From positions 310,001 through 374,000 of the forward strand of contig JASKOT010000003.1 of NCBI GenBank assembly GCA_032158125.1: DNA of 64,000 nucleotides, in the 5' to 3' direction. The DNA comes from Papiliotrema nemorosa. Lineage: Eukaryota; Basidiomycota; Tremellomycetes; Tremellales; Rhynchogastremaceae. The notes beneath the pieces were generated by a model, which was not told the origin of the DNA, did not search any database, and saw nothing but the letters and a program-made list of their open reading frames with translations. Each line of letters opens with the position of its first letter. Position 1 is the stretch's first letter. A program made the translations under genes and the position numbers. Shown piece after piece: positions 23,568 through 33,933 of the stretch.

Positions 23568-25365
23568 ATGTCTGCCGACAATACTGAGCCTAAAGCTGGA
23601 GATGTCGAGAAGGGAGAGCTGTATCATGAAGATAACTTGGATACTTATGGTCAAAAAGTGGCCGCTGAAGATCGAGTCGTGCTTACAGAGGAGGATGTGA
23701 GTTCATTGCACCTCTTCATCCCCGCATTCACCAACCTACAGGATGCCAAAATCAGGCGCAAGACCGACAAGCGTATCCTAACTCTCCTCGTTTGGTTGTA
23801 CTTCTTGCAAATCCTCGACAAGTCGGTCTTGGGTTACGGAGCAGTATTCGGGTTGAAAACGGATGCGAAATTGGTCGGAAACCAGTACTCGGTCATCAGT
23901 TCCATGAATGCGATCGCCCAATTGGCTTGGATGCCTTTCAGTTCCTACTTGATCGTCAGAGTCCCCGCTCGATACCTTATGACCTTTATGGTGTTCGGAT
24001 GGGGAGCTGCCCAAGCTTGCATGGCAGCCTCGACGAATTACCACGCTCTGATCGCTACTCGTTTCTTCTTGGGTCTGTTTGAAGCCGCTTGTCTTCCCAT
24101 GTTTGCGTGAGTGCTACTCAGCACCCGACTAGGATTCTTCTGACATGATAGCATCCTCACTGCTCAATGGTACAGACGAGCTGAGCAGCCCGTCCGAGTA
24201 GCGGCTTGGTATTCCACAAACGGTCTTGCTACAATCTTCGCCGCCCTCGTTTCCTTCGGCCTGTAAGCAATTCAATCATATCTTTCAGAACCCCTCTGAC
24301 CTGCTAGTGGTCACATCAAGTCTGATAAAATCCATGCTTGGCAGATCATCTTTATGTTTGTGGGATTGATCACCGTCCTCTCGGCCCCACTAGTCTACTT
24401 CTTCTTGGATGGAGACGTCGCTTCAGCTCGATTTTTGAACGAGAAGGAGAAGGCGCAAGCTATTGAGCGACTTCGAGCCAATCAGACCGGTACCGGAACA
24501 ACTGAATTCAAGTGGGCTCAAGTCTGGGAGATGCTCTACGACCCCAAGTCATGGCTTTGGCTCTTCATGGCGCTGCTGCTCAACATTGGTGCGAGGTGAG
24601 TCATGGATGATCTCGGTGGCGAGATGTCTTCTGACCGTCCAGTGTTACGAACGCCTTTGGACCCACTCTGATCAAGGGATTCGGCTTTGATATCTACATT
24701 ACTGCTCTGCTCAACACGCCATTCGGAGCACTCCAATTCATCTGTATCCTGTTCGCCTCGTACGCAGTTCACAAGTGGAAGCTCAAGTCGGCGGTTCTCG
24801 CTGGGTTCGTCGTCCCCGTCATTATCGGTCTCGCCCTTCTCTTCGCTCAAGGAGTCGCCGGCAAAACCGAGCGAGGTCCAGCGCTGGCCGGATACTATCT
24901 CCTCGCCTTCCTTTTCGGTGGTAACCCATTGATTGTCTCTTGGATGATTTCCAACACTGCGGGACAAACTAAGAAGAGTGCCATCATGTCCTTGTACAAC
25001 ATGGGGTAAGTCGCGCGAGCCTATGTCATCAGTGCTCTGTCTTACATACCAGATCCGCAGTCGGAAACATTGTTGGCCCCCTCTTGTTCAACTCTAAGGA
25101 CGGACCACATTACGTTCCGGGACTCAAAGCTGTCATGGCCATGTTCTGTGCCCTTTTGGCCGTGATCGGTGCTCAGGTTGTGGTCTTGGTCTTCTTCAAC
25201 AAGCAACGAGAAAACCAGCGAGTCGCACACAACAAGCCTGCTAAACTGGTCGACACCTCCATGTCCAACAAATACGTCGCCTACCAGACCGGCGAGGGAT
25301 TGGGTCAAAATGCTCTTCTTGATTTGACCGATTTCAAGAATGATGAGTTTGTCTATGTCTACTAG
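23568..25365 (+). CDS. MFS transporter, allantoate permease (DAL5/ACS) family
   Basis: A 12-helix importer of the anion:cation symporter family, which in fungi takes up allantoate, ureidosuccinate, nicotinate, vitamins or small peptides. Exon 1 is acidic and cytosolic (MSADNTEPKAGDVEKGELY). After an intron ending CTACAG comes DAKIRRKTDKRILTLLVWLY, the usual lead into helix 1, then QILDKSVLGYGAVFGLK, VGNQYSVISSMNAIAQL and RFFLGLFEAACLPMF. Later exons give TAQWYRRAEQPVRVAAWYS, typical of the family, and GHIKSDKIHAWQIIFMFVGL. The C-terminal half includes NPLIVSWMISNTAGQTKKS and SAVGNIVGPLLFNSKDGPHY, both highly characteristic. The tail ends NDEFVYVY. About six introns. The substrate is not predictable. 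Confidence 0.92.
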
Positions 25366-25582
25366 ATTTATAGATCTTAGAAGGGGTTGCCGTAGAAGCC
25401 AACCATCGTGTAATATTGGTAAAGAAAGATCTATGCGATGCATTGGATCTCAAAGGACATCGTATCGAGCACTCGAGTATGGAACGACTGATAAGCCATT
25501 GAATCGGCTTATCTGCCACCGGCCATGTATTGTTTACCACTGAGATGGCATCAGCTCCGCAATCTGATCTGGAAACTGTCGC

Positions 25583-26715
25583 TTACAGGCTCGTCAAAGC
25601 TCCAGAAGCATCCATGAGGCGGTTGGACTCTGCGACACCCCACAGCCATCTCGAGTCTCGGACAGTACCGAACCAAGCGTACTTGCTGTTCCAATTAGTC
25701 TCAGGTATATTAAACACCATGCATTGAAGTAAGCTTACTGGATCCAGTCGACGGAATCAAGCCATGCAGTAGTGTCCGACATGAACTTGCTGACCTGCGA
25801 CAGGGGAGGTTGAGGGTTAGAGTCATCAAAAAACTACACGTCAGCCATCGCAAGTCAGGACTGCGTCAATGAGGGACACACGTAACAGGCATATTCCGTA
25901 ATGACAATGTCCAGCCCGAACTGATCATGATACGCCTTCACCTGACTCTGGAAACTGTCCAGGGTCAAAGCGTAAACGTGGATAGCGAGATAGTTCGGCG
26001 CCCATTCGCAACCACTCAATCCTCCCGGACAGATGTAGGCGAAAAAGTCCTATATGTCAGTCCTCACGAGATGAAGGAGGTAGTAGGAATGTACGGCAAG
26101 CCATTGCTTGTTCCAAGCTACGGCTGGACTCCATAAGACTGCATTGGGATTCTGCGCCCGGATGGTCGAAACCATCGTCTTCCAGCTGACCGATCAGCGG
26201 TCCATGCAGAAGTCACCGCGTCAAGATCACTCACTTGTCGCCCGCCACATTGACGGCGAGGGGCACTGACACACCAGTCTGAGTGAACAGATCGGGCTCA
26301 TTGTACCCCATCATCTCTGTCCATCCAGCCTGCAACGGGTCTTGGTTCATTAACATGGCAGTATCATACCTGACATCAGCTGCACTACCGCATCAAAGAA
26401 GATGGGTGACTCACTGCATCGGAACGAATTCGGCATTGATATTCGCCGGATATTGATCGTAAGTGAATAGACCCGTCCCGTAGTTCTTGTTCCAGTTCCA
26501 CCACCATGACAAGGTGGACCCGGAGGCGAACAGCTGTTCGACAGGTTTGGCGGATCGTTCTTGCTGTGGCCAGCTGATACCTGCCTGCACCGATCAGCAT
26601 GTGCCTCTATGAAGTCTAAGGGACTCGCCTTGCCAGAAGCTCGCTTCGTTAGGTTTGCAGGAGCGGCCAGCGCCCCAATAAGGAGTGACGAGACGATCAG
26701 TGTTTGGCCCAACAT
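25583..26715 (-). CDS. Glycoside hydrolase family 128 (Asl1-like), secreted, copy 1
   Basis: A secreted beta-1,3-glucanase-type enzyme of GH128, acting on fungal wall glucans. ATG 26715 gives a signal peptide (MLGQTLIVSSLLIGALAAP) and a Lys-Arg site. The domain follows: AGISWPQQ, STLSWWWNWNKNYG, AEFVPMQ, MMGYNEPDLF with the likely acid/base Glu, NAVLWSPAVAWNKQWL, PNYLAIHVYAL, DIVITEYACY with the likely nucleophile Glu, and KYAWFGTVRDSRW, ending ASGALTSL. There are about seven exons. The first intron, 26585-26628, appears to start with GC (AAG then GCGAGT) and end GCAG. The upstream ATG at 26802 in the same frame is less likely because it would bury the signal peptide. The domain is complete. 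Confidence 0.9.
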
Positions 26716-27275
26716 AACGATACGTTGACAAACTTCAAACAGGATTCGGAGGAGCGCGAGGTAAGTAGGGGAATAATCAGCTAACCAGTCATCATATATC
26801 ATACGCTCATCATCATGATCGAGGCCATTGCCCCTTGTGAGAAAGCCGAGATCAGTGTTTCGTCAATCCTTTTCGAATGGGGGATCAGCAAGGAACCCTT
26901 TCCATTCACAACTCAGCTGTTCTCTAGGCGGATCAATGGAGGAGCGCAACAAGGGGCATTGTGGCATATCCTTTGTCCGTTTGCTCCCTGTGCGAGCGAA
27001 AGGCACATGCCTCCGGACGGTCACTCCTGATCCTTTCAGAGCTTTATGCAAAGACGACCAAAGCCAAGGCACAGGGTGACAATGAACGGAGGAGTCGAAC
27101 AAGCTGAAGCAAGGACTATGCTTGTGCCGAACTACAGAGGGGGTGCCGAAACAGGTCCTGTCGACGTTGTCGCTCCATACATACATACATATTGGCTGAG
27201 ACTCGCGGAGCTTCGATGCGATCACTAGTGTCGATCAGTCGTGGCCTCCAGCAATGTATTGTCTGCCCCTGATCA
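26716..27275. other. Intergenic between two GH128 copies
   Basis: 560 bases holding the promoter of GH128 copy 1 and the 3' UTR of copy 2. ORF-like stretches are present on both strands but show no family feature. Confidence 0.45.
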
Positions 27276-28446
27276 TCAGCGACGCAATGAATGCCTGGCT
27301 TGCAATGGCGTGACATTCCCCGCCTCATCCATTAGTCGGTTAAAAGGATGGACTCCGTGTAGATTGGTCCCATTTCGGACCGCCCCGAACCAGGAGTACC
27401 TTCTACGTGGATCAATTTTCCAGCATCACCCAGGGAGATCTTTTAGCGACTTACGATATGTAGTCTGTCTCATCAAGCCATTTCGTAGTTTGACCTGGAA
27501 TTAGGTTACGGGAGGAGTATTATAGCCAATATGGCTTACCCATGAAATCGCGCACCTGCTGCACTTCGTTTGGAGATGGGACGTTGGGATCAAAGCTCTG
27601 AGCATCAGCACAGTCCGCATTGGGGAAAGACCCGGCCTTCTGACCTGCATGGCGAACTCGCTGACTATGATGGGGAGCTGAAACTCTCTCCAGTAATGTT
27701 CGACTCGCCGGACAAAGTCTTCGAAGGTTGTTGTGTAAACATGGATAGTGAGGTAGTCAGGCTTGGCGTCTTCCGGTAAAAGGGACAGAAAGTCCTATGA
27801 GTTAGCGTGGTTCTGATGAGAACACACCTTCATCCAGTCCAAGCTATACGCAACGGCGGGCGAAGCCAGCTTCCGATCACCCGTCCTGAGCTTGACAAGC
27901 TCCATCCATCTGCTTCTGAGTGATGGATCCGCCATCAAATCTGACTGCTCACCCAGCGGCAGCCTCGGCCGGAGTCGTCTTCACAGCTACAGAAGCATCG
28001 CCATGGTCTATGTCCTTAGCGATCGATAAGCAAACGAGATTGACTCACCAGGCTCGTTGTATCCCATCAGGATCCTCCACCCGTCTTGTAATGCGAACTC
28101 GTTGTTGAGGTATCCAGGCGCAAAACTGCCATGAGCACTGATCAATACAGCTGACCTCACATCATCGGCAAGAACTCGGCGTTGATCTCTAGGCCGGGAG
28201 TGGTGTCCTGTAGAATGGTGTCCCAGTTCTTGTTCCAGTTCCAATGCCAAGAGAGCTTCTGGGAGCATCAGAGGTTCGACTGCATTCGATAATTCGTCGT
28301 GTACTTACCGATCCTGGTTGGAAAAATTCAGCGACAGGATCCGAGGAGCATTCTTGAACGGGCCAGGAGACTCCGGCCTGCATCATGAGAGGGATATCGC
28401 AGAGCTGTGCCAGATCACACACCTTGCCAGGTGAACCTTGCGACAT
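27276..28446 (-). CDS. GH128 (Asl1-like) glycosidase, copy 2, without visible signal peptide
   Basis: A paralogue of the neighbouring GH128 gene. The first exon encodes only MSQGSPGK from ATG 28446. A GT-AG intron lies at the same position as in copy 1, and the next exon starts AGVSWPVQECSSDP. The domain continues: KLSWHWNWNKNWD, AEFLPMM, RILMGYNEPG (likely acid/base Glu), LASPAVAYSLDWMK, PDYLTIHVYTTTFEDF, PIIVSEFAMQ (likely nucleophile Glu), KWLDETDY and RYSWFGAVRNGTN, ending in a basic tail QARHSLRR. Both catalytic Glu residues remain. No signal peptide is visible, so it may be intracellular unless an upstream exon was missed. The key Trp run of copy 1 (WWWNWNKN) is WHWNWNKN here. Confidence 0.85.
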
Positions 28447-28785
28447 GATGTCTGAATGATGCGAATCAGCAATAACAAGACTGGATCAACTATGTCGCGG
28501 CTCTTCGATGTCGCCCAATGCATGCGCGCCTCCGCTTGCGATCAGGCGCTTCGGGAGGTCCTTCGATGATTGCAAGAGTTATGCGTCTGCTGAGCGCACG
28601 GCTGGCTTCTGTAATGCATTGGAGGCTATATTACCTGTTCGAGGTGACCATGTTGACACGCTGTTGAGGGAGCCAAGACGGACATGGTGGCAATCTCCGC
28701 TTTCCTCTCCGCATGCAGCTTTCCGACGTCGAGCTAGTTCCTCCCTCTTCTACTCTGACCATCGTCCACAATCGGTCCCATCACC
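28447..28785. other. Divergent promoter of GH128 copy 2 and the ING-type gene
   Basis: 339 bases shared by two divergent genes. No gene or clear element seen. Confidence 0.45.
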
Positions 28786-30408
28786 ATGCCACCGAAGCAG
28801 ACATTCGTGATGGAGGGTTCAGCCTCTCCTCTACCAGAGATCAACGATGCGCAGGATATACTTGTCATTCAAGATATTATGGATACCTTGGACCAGCTCC
28901 CACCGGAGTTGACCCGGGTCCACAGCGATCTCAACGAGCTAGGCGCAGTATTGTATTGTGAGTGCTCTTCAAGAAAACCGAAACTGCGCGAGAAAAGGCA
29001 GCGAGGGATGCATTGTTCTGGATTTATGGCTGACTTGCAGCAACTCTGGTCAATCTTGAAGCCAAATTGAATCAGCTCATCGACTGGATTCAAGACCCCT
29101 CCATCGATCCCGCACAGCGCTTTCAGCTATTGCAGGAGATTGCAGAGGAGGCAGCAAGGTACAAGCTTGGAGGGGATGACAAGATTAGAGTTGCAGGAGG
29201 TGCATGCGATGGTGTACGGCCCTTACAGTCCCATTGAGTGCATCGCTGATTCAGGCAGATCATGGCCCATCAACGACATATCTCCAATCTCCTTGCATCT
29301 TCCACCCTCTTGGCTCAGGGACCACCCTCACCTTACTCGCTCGCCCTTCTTCTAGAACAGGCACCCGTCTATACCACCTCGTCACGTCGGGTCGTTGCTC
29401 GAGCGGTCAATTCTCCTTTTAACGGCGGACCGTCCAGGGGCCCCGGAGCATCAACAACCGCCGCCGTACCAGGGGATACCCCCACCAAGAAGAAGAAGAA
29501 TAGGATACAAGCTCTTAATGTGGATGACGACGCTTCGAGCGCTGCAGGCGATAAGAAGAAGGTGCCTGCGAAGAAGAGGAAGCCGTGAGCGCTGATGCAT
29601 GGGATGAAGCTGACATGCAGGGCTAACCGAGCGACTTCGCCTGCAGACTCACTGGCATCAGCTTCTGCATTCGCAGCATCGAAACCTACACAACCGCAGA
29701 CAGCTCGGCAACTCGCAGCTGCCGCCAACAAGGCAAAGAAGAATGAAAGGGCAGACGACAGTGATGACAACTCGGATGACGGTAAGAAATCCGCCTTCAT
29801 GCTGTATGCTTCACAAGGCTAACGCGTGACAGACAAAGATGGCGGACTAGGACTGGATGTCGGCAGTCGTGAAGGCTCCCATATGGGCGGTCGCGCTGGC
29901 AACGACACCCCTACACTCGCCAATGGTCAGCTTGTACCCTCTGACAAGTCTCGCAGAAATGGACGAGGCGTAAAGCGCGCCCGAGCAGACGGCGAAGAAG
30001 ACGATGAGAGCGATGAGGGTGGGCAAGAGGATGGTCGACCAGCTGCCAAGAGGAACGTGACTGGAAACGGAAAGAAGATTGTCTCTGTCGGCTGGGATCA
30101 AGAGCCAGGCGTACCGGATTCTGATCCCGCCGGCGGAGACATGGATGTCGACTCTACAGTCTATTGTGTCTGCCAGAGAACATCGTATGGGGAGATGATT
30201 GGTTGCGATGACGATGATTGCGAGTTCGAATGGGTAAGTGATCGGCTAGTGCCGCTTCCTGCGCTTATCAACACAGTTCCACATCGAATGTATCGGTCTG
30301 GATCGCCTGGACAAATTACCCGAGAATTGGATCTGTCCACATTGTGTCGAGAGGAGGAAGAAGAACCCCAAGAAAAAGCCGAAGACCAAGAAAAAGCAGA
30401 CTGCGTAG
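28786..30408 (+). CDS. ING-family PHD finger protein (histone acetylation complex subunit)
   Basis: ING proteins anchor histone acetyltransferase or deacetylase complexes to nucleosomes methylated at H3K4. The N-terminal ING fold begins ILVIQDIMDTLDQLPPELTR, then LVNLEAKLNQLIDWIQD, and, after an intron, IMAHQRHISNLLASSTLL. A long basic/acidic linker has Lys-rich patches (KKKKNRIQAL, DKKKVPAKKRKP) and Asp/Glu-rich runs. The C-terminal PHD finger reads VYCVCQRTSYGEMIGCDDDD, C-EFEW, FHIECIGLDRL and NWICPHC: a full Cys4-His-Cys3 set with aromatic-cage Tyr and Trp. The last exon ends in a lysine-rich tail before TAG at 30406-30408. It has seven exons or so. Whether it is the YNG1, YNG2 or PHO23 type cannot be told safely. 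Confidence 0.92.
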
Positions 30409-30560
30409 AAAGGGTTCCGCAGGAGGTCCATATGGGGGCGACTTTTTTCCGAGATTGTGACGTGAGTTGTAGACGATGCATGTGTCACCCTTTCACCAAC
30501 CTCTACACAAGCTCCTGACCTAGCGTATCGATTTTGGTCAGATACATCAGATCATCTGGC

Positions 30561-31011
30561 CTATCCGAGAGCTCGCTCGAGAAACGGCAGCACTGTGACT
30601 CTGCCTCGTCAGCCAACCAAAACCCATCCGTCGCACGCACTTCCACGTCTGTGACGCTTGACTTGCGGTTCTTCCTGGCACAGCCATCTCCCATCCTCTT
30701 CCATTTCGCTCGAGCGCAAAATGAAGCAGTTGTCGCTTTTCGTCTGGAGTCCAAGCTCGTCCACTTCCGGCAGGCTTGCTTCGGACACCTTTTGCACTCT
30801 TGGGCGAATCGGTCGTCTCCTTCTTCACCTTCATCTTGGCAGATGGAATCGGCGGTTTCTGGTCTGATTTCGGGTCGATTTGTGGATGCTCTCTGGCTGA
30901 CGAGATACCGGGAGCTGGAGAGGCTGAGACGGAGGGCGAGGGTGATGATTGGAACGCTTTCTGGTAAGGGGTAGTTCCATGCGACTTTGCCGTCTTGGGA
31001 GTCGCTGGCAT
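30561..31011 (-). CDS. Small Myb/SANT-like protein
   Basis: A short nuclear-type protein of about 135 residues. The first 80 residues are Ser/Pro/Lys-rich and disordered (YQKAFQSSPSPSVSASPAP). The end is one Myb-like helix-turn-helix repeat: RAWTPDEKRQLLHFALERNG, then RGWEMAVPGRTASQASQTWK. A single intron (GTGCGTGCG to GAGGCAG) joins this to VTVLPFLERALG and a stop at 30563-30561; without splicing the frame runs on as unrelated sequence. It probably binds DNA or chromatin, but a single repeat gives no specific role. It is convergent with the ING-type gene, only 152 bases apart. Confidence 0.7.
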
Positions 31012-31501
31012 AATAAACTGATTTGTTGCTCACTGTCAGCGAGAGGGGGATAACGATCTGGATGAAAGGCTGGTAATCGTCGAAGCCGGTGAAGGATATA
31101 GCCTATGCTGTGTGGCGGTCACCGCTTTATCTTGACGGCGCATGTCGTACAGTATAACTGCCACATCGATCTATGTCATGTCTCATGGCGTGATGCGCGA
31201 GAAGCGCAGATTAAACCGTCAGTAAAGATGCACATGCATGCAGAGAAAACATAGAGGCCTTATAGACTGCTATCGTAGATGTCCTTGTCCCAACTACCAG
31301 AATCCACCTTGATCCGCCCCAGTACGGGATCCATGCTGTTCAAGGGACATCGACGGATCAGTGTCTTGTTCTCCTCCTGCCTCTGTGCCACTCTGACCAG
31401 CATCAGTATCCAAGCACTGTTTCCGGGCTCTGACGTGATAGTTGCAGTACGTGCGCGTCTTTTCCATCCGTTTTCTGTTCTGCACAAAATGTGGTAGACC
31501 G
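31012..31501. other. Intergenic; possible extra C-terminal exon
   Basis: 490 bases between two minus-strand genes. An open frame at 31294-31557 includes KTRTYCNYHVRARKQC and might be a further exon of the AT-hook gene if the stop at 31504-31502 is skipped by splicing. I favour intergenic sequence. Confidence 0.35.
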
Positions 31502-32446
31502 TCAGTCTCCCAAGCGCATTTCGTCGCTATGGTCCGACCCGGGTACTCGTTTTCCAAGGTATCTCCGCAGTCTTTCGAGCATGATTAATGCGTCAGGGCA
31601 CTTGATTGAAAGTCTCGTAACTTTTTCAGCTGCATTGCTGGACATGATTTGTCAGTGCTCGAGTTCGAGCAATGAAGCCTCTGCGTCAAGGGCTCTCCAT
31701 CATCATCCATCTGTGCCGTCTCATACAGAAGCCTATCTTCGAAATACTTCTTGTGGCCATCTTCCGAAAAGCTTGTAAGTGTTCGTTCGCTCGGCATGGC
31801 AGCCTTCTTCCCTTTGGGTCTTCCCCTCTTAGATCGTGGAGTCACGGAAGACGTTTCCTGCACTCGACCTGGGTGGGACTGAAACCCGCTTGTTACGCTC
31901 CCTGACGAGCGGTGGACGTCAAGTGCCTGCCCACCCTCATGAGCGCTCTCCTCTCTGATATTCATCCCTTCCCACGGTGTCGCGACGGGTAGTTGACTAT
32001 CGTGAGCACCATCATCACACCACCGCTGCCGAGCGAGGTTGTTGGGCGCAGTGGCAAAGACATGCGGATTCTGTATGGCTGTTTCCATGCCCACAGAACT
32101 TCCCCCCCCCCCCCCCTATTTGAGCCATCATGGGGTCGACCAGATAGGATGCGTGATCTTGAAAGGACCATTCATTGCCGCTTGGGATGTTCTCTGCCTG
32201 ATAGAACTGCGGATGGTACCCTACATCTCCCGACCCGGAAAAGTCGAACAAGCCCTGAATTTGCTGCATATCGTAGCCCAGTGGAGCTTCAAAAATGTTT
32301 TGAAGGCTTTGATCCTGTGACTCACCCAGGAATGCCCCGCCACTGTCACTGAGTGCACCCAAACTTTGACCCTCTTCTGTAGGTACCCCAGTTTGTACCC
32401 GCCAAGCTCGCCTGTTTGACTGACTTTGATCAGTTTCCTCGTTCAT
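31502..32446 (-). CDS. AT-hook protein with a frame break at a 15-base G/C run
   Basis: Unknown nuclear-type protein. From ATG 32446 the frame gives a Gln/Ser/Gly-rich half (AFLGESQDQSLQNIFEAPLG, DHASYLVDPMMAQI) up to a run of 15 G (minus strand). Read straight through, the frame then becomes poor and stops at 32015. The good coding frame after the run is a different one: SSVGMETAIQNPHVFATAP and LARQRWCDDGAHDSQLPVAT. It leads to an AT-hook with basic flank (RSKRGRPKGKKAA), then HKKYFEDRLL, an intron starting GTATGAGAC, and NAAEKVTRLSIKCPDALIML, ERLRRYLGK, with a stop at 31504-31502. So a run length of 14 or 17 would restore one frame. This may be a sequencing error, real variation, or an unseen intron. 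Confidence 0.6.
32102..32116. repeat. Homopolymer of 15 C (G on the coding strand)
   Basis: Fifteen consecutive C bases within the AT-hook gene. In the upstream frame they encode five Gly; the downstream coding frame needs a different length. Confidence 0.95.
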
Positions 32447-33093
32447 CACGCAATGTTCAACTCGTAGTGAAATCGTAGTGCAGAGTGAAGGTCTCGATGG
32501 CGCTTGGATAGGAGGGATCAGACGACGTGGGAATCGAAGAGATAGAGACCTAGCCCAATGAGCAGCATATCCGGCGTGTCAAGAGACACCGTGAAAGGAA
32601 GGCCCTCAATGCGACGACTTTCAAAAAGCAGAGCGATGCCGGTCTCAGCTCCCCCATACACCCCCGTTTATAGTCCCCTGACTTGGCGATCTCGAACGGG
32701 TTTCGCCCCCTCGTTCCGCAACGACATGGGGCTGGTAGACCCTTTGTGCCGTCACACCGAAATGGTTCTGTGTAGAATGGCCGGGAATTCACAGAGACAT
32801 TCTGCGTCACACGAGGGCCTGCAACACGTCAAGCCAATGGTCACCCAGTCCTCCATCATCAATGCATACGCAGTAAGTAGAAGCCAACGCGATCGAGACT
32901 ACGTGTGAGAGGTGATGACTGGAAGATCTCCCGCCACGATCGATTCCCTAGCCGGTCACGGATCAACCCATTCTACATCAGTAAGTTCCCCTCCCCGCAC
33001 ATATGCATAAGACATGAAATATCTCTCTAGCCATTTCGCAAAGACCACCCAAGCCCGCCACATAATCATTCATAGTCCTCCCCAAAAGCATCT
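32447..33093. other. Intergenic, upstream of the AT-hook gene
   Basis: 647 bases between two minus-strand genes. Short open frames (32550-32810 minus, 32558-32908 plus) lack recognisable content. The C-terminal exon of the next gene may extend to about 33070 if spliced as described there. Confidence 0.4.
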
Positions 33094-33933
33094 TCAGCTG
33101 GCTGTACCTGCGAGAAATCCACCGTCATATGACTGATCGCTAGCCACCACAGGATACGTGTGATCAAGGCTGATGTCGTCAGCGAGTTGATGAGTAGGGT
33201 CAACAGCACCCCGCTGCGCCCTTCCTGCCACCGTGTGGGAAATGCAAAAGATGCGTTCGCTGTCCATAGACGTGCTCTTCACCACATGGGGCAAGGAGTT
33301 GGATTCATCGAAGAAGCAAGCCATCACCAACTGTCGACCTTTTTTTGCCTCTTCCAACTGCCGTTTACACCAGGATGAACATGCAAAGAGTTCGATTTGC
33401 GCCGCCTTCTTGCGCCGCGCCTGAACTAGCAATCCTTGCGACGAACAGTCCGGATTCGAACAGTAAAATGTCTGTCTTCCATTTGAGGAGCCATTAAGGT
33501 CTCCGTGCGTCTCGAATAACAATCTGCCATCCTTGTTGTACACTCTGTCGATGACGCAGGTATCTTCATAAGCCGTCTTGACACTCGGATCGTGGTGGAG
33601 CAAGATTCGCCCATTATGGCAGTCTGCATCAACGTACGATGAGGCTGTAATGGGCGGTAAGAACTGGAACGATCCCTTGTCAAGTCGAACACCGTGATGC
33701 GGTTTGTCAGGCGGAGATCCAGCGGCGAATCGGACTTTGTAGGGTGACTCTGTGGACTGTTTGCGCGTTGTCCACGTTGTCGACGCAGCGACGCTTTCGC
33801 CGCCAGCTTCCGTGTTGAAGCCTGTAAATGCTAGATCATCGTCTACAGACCCCAAATGCGTGTGCTCGTGCTCAAAGCCGCGCGAATCCCACTCAAGTGT
33901 GTAGTCATCGGTGGCCTCGACACTCTGATTCAT
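33094..33933 (-). CDS. Hypothetical protein with a Cys-pair motif
   Basis: Unrecognised, about 280 residues in one open frame from ATG 33933. The first 100 residues are acidic and Ser/Thr-rich. The middle reads SFQFLPPITASSYVDADC and VIDRVYNKDGRLLFETHGDL. A possible zinc-binding patch follows: FYCSNPDCSS, then IELFACSSWCKRQLEEAKKG, two Cys pairs about 30 residues apart. The end of the open frame looks less coding-like, while a different frame just beyond gives VDFSQVQPAEDAFGEDYE and a stop near 33070. A C-terminal intron is therefore likely, although I could not fix its donor. Its neighbours are nuclear-type genes; no membrane segment or signal is seen. Confidence 0.6.
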   Translation of the reverse strand: MNQSVEATDDYTLEWDSRGFEHEHTHLGSVDDDLAFTGFNTEAGGESVAASTTWTTRKQSTESPYKVRFAAGSPPDKPHHGVRLDKGSFQFLPPITASSYVDADCHNGRILLHHDPSVKTAYEDTCVIDRVYNKDGRLLFETHGDLNGSSNGRQTFYCSNPDCSSQGLLVQARRKKAAQIELFACSSWCKRQLEEAKKGRQLVMACFFDESNSLPHVVKSTSMDSERIFCISHTVAGRAQRGAVDPTHQLADDISLDHTYPVVASDQSYDGGFLAGTAS

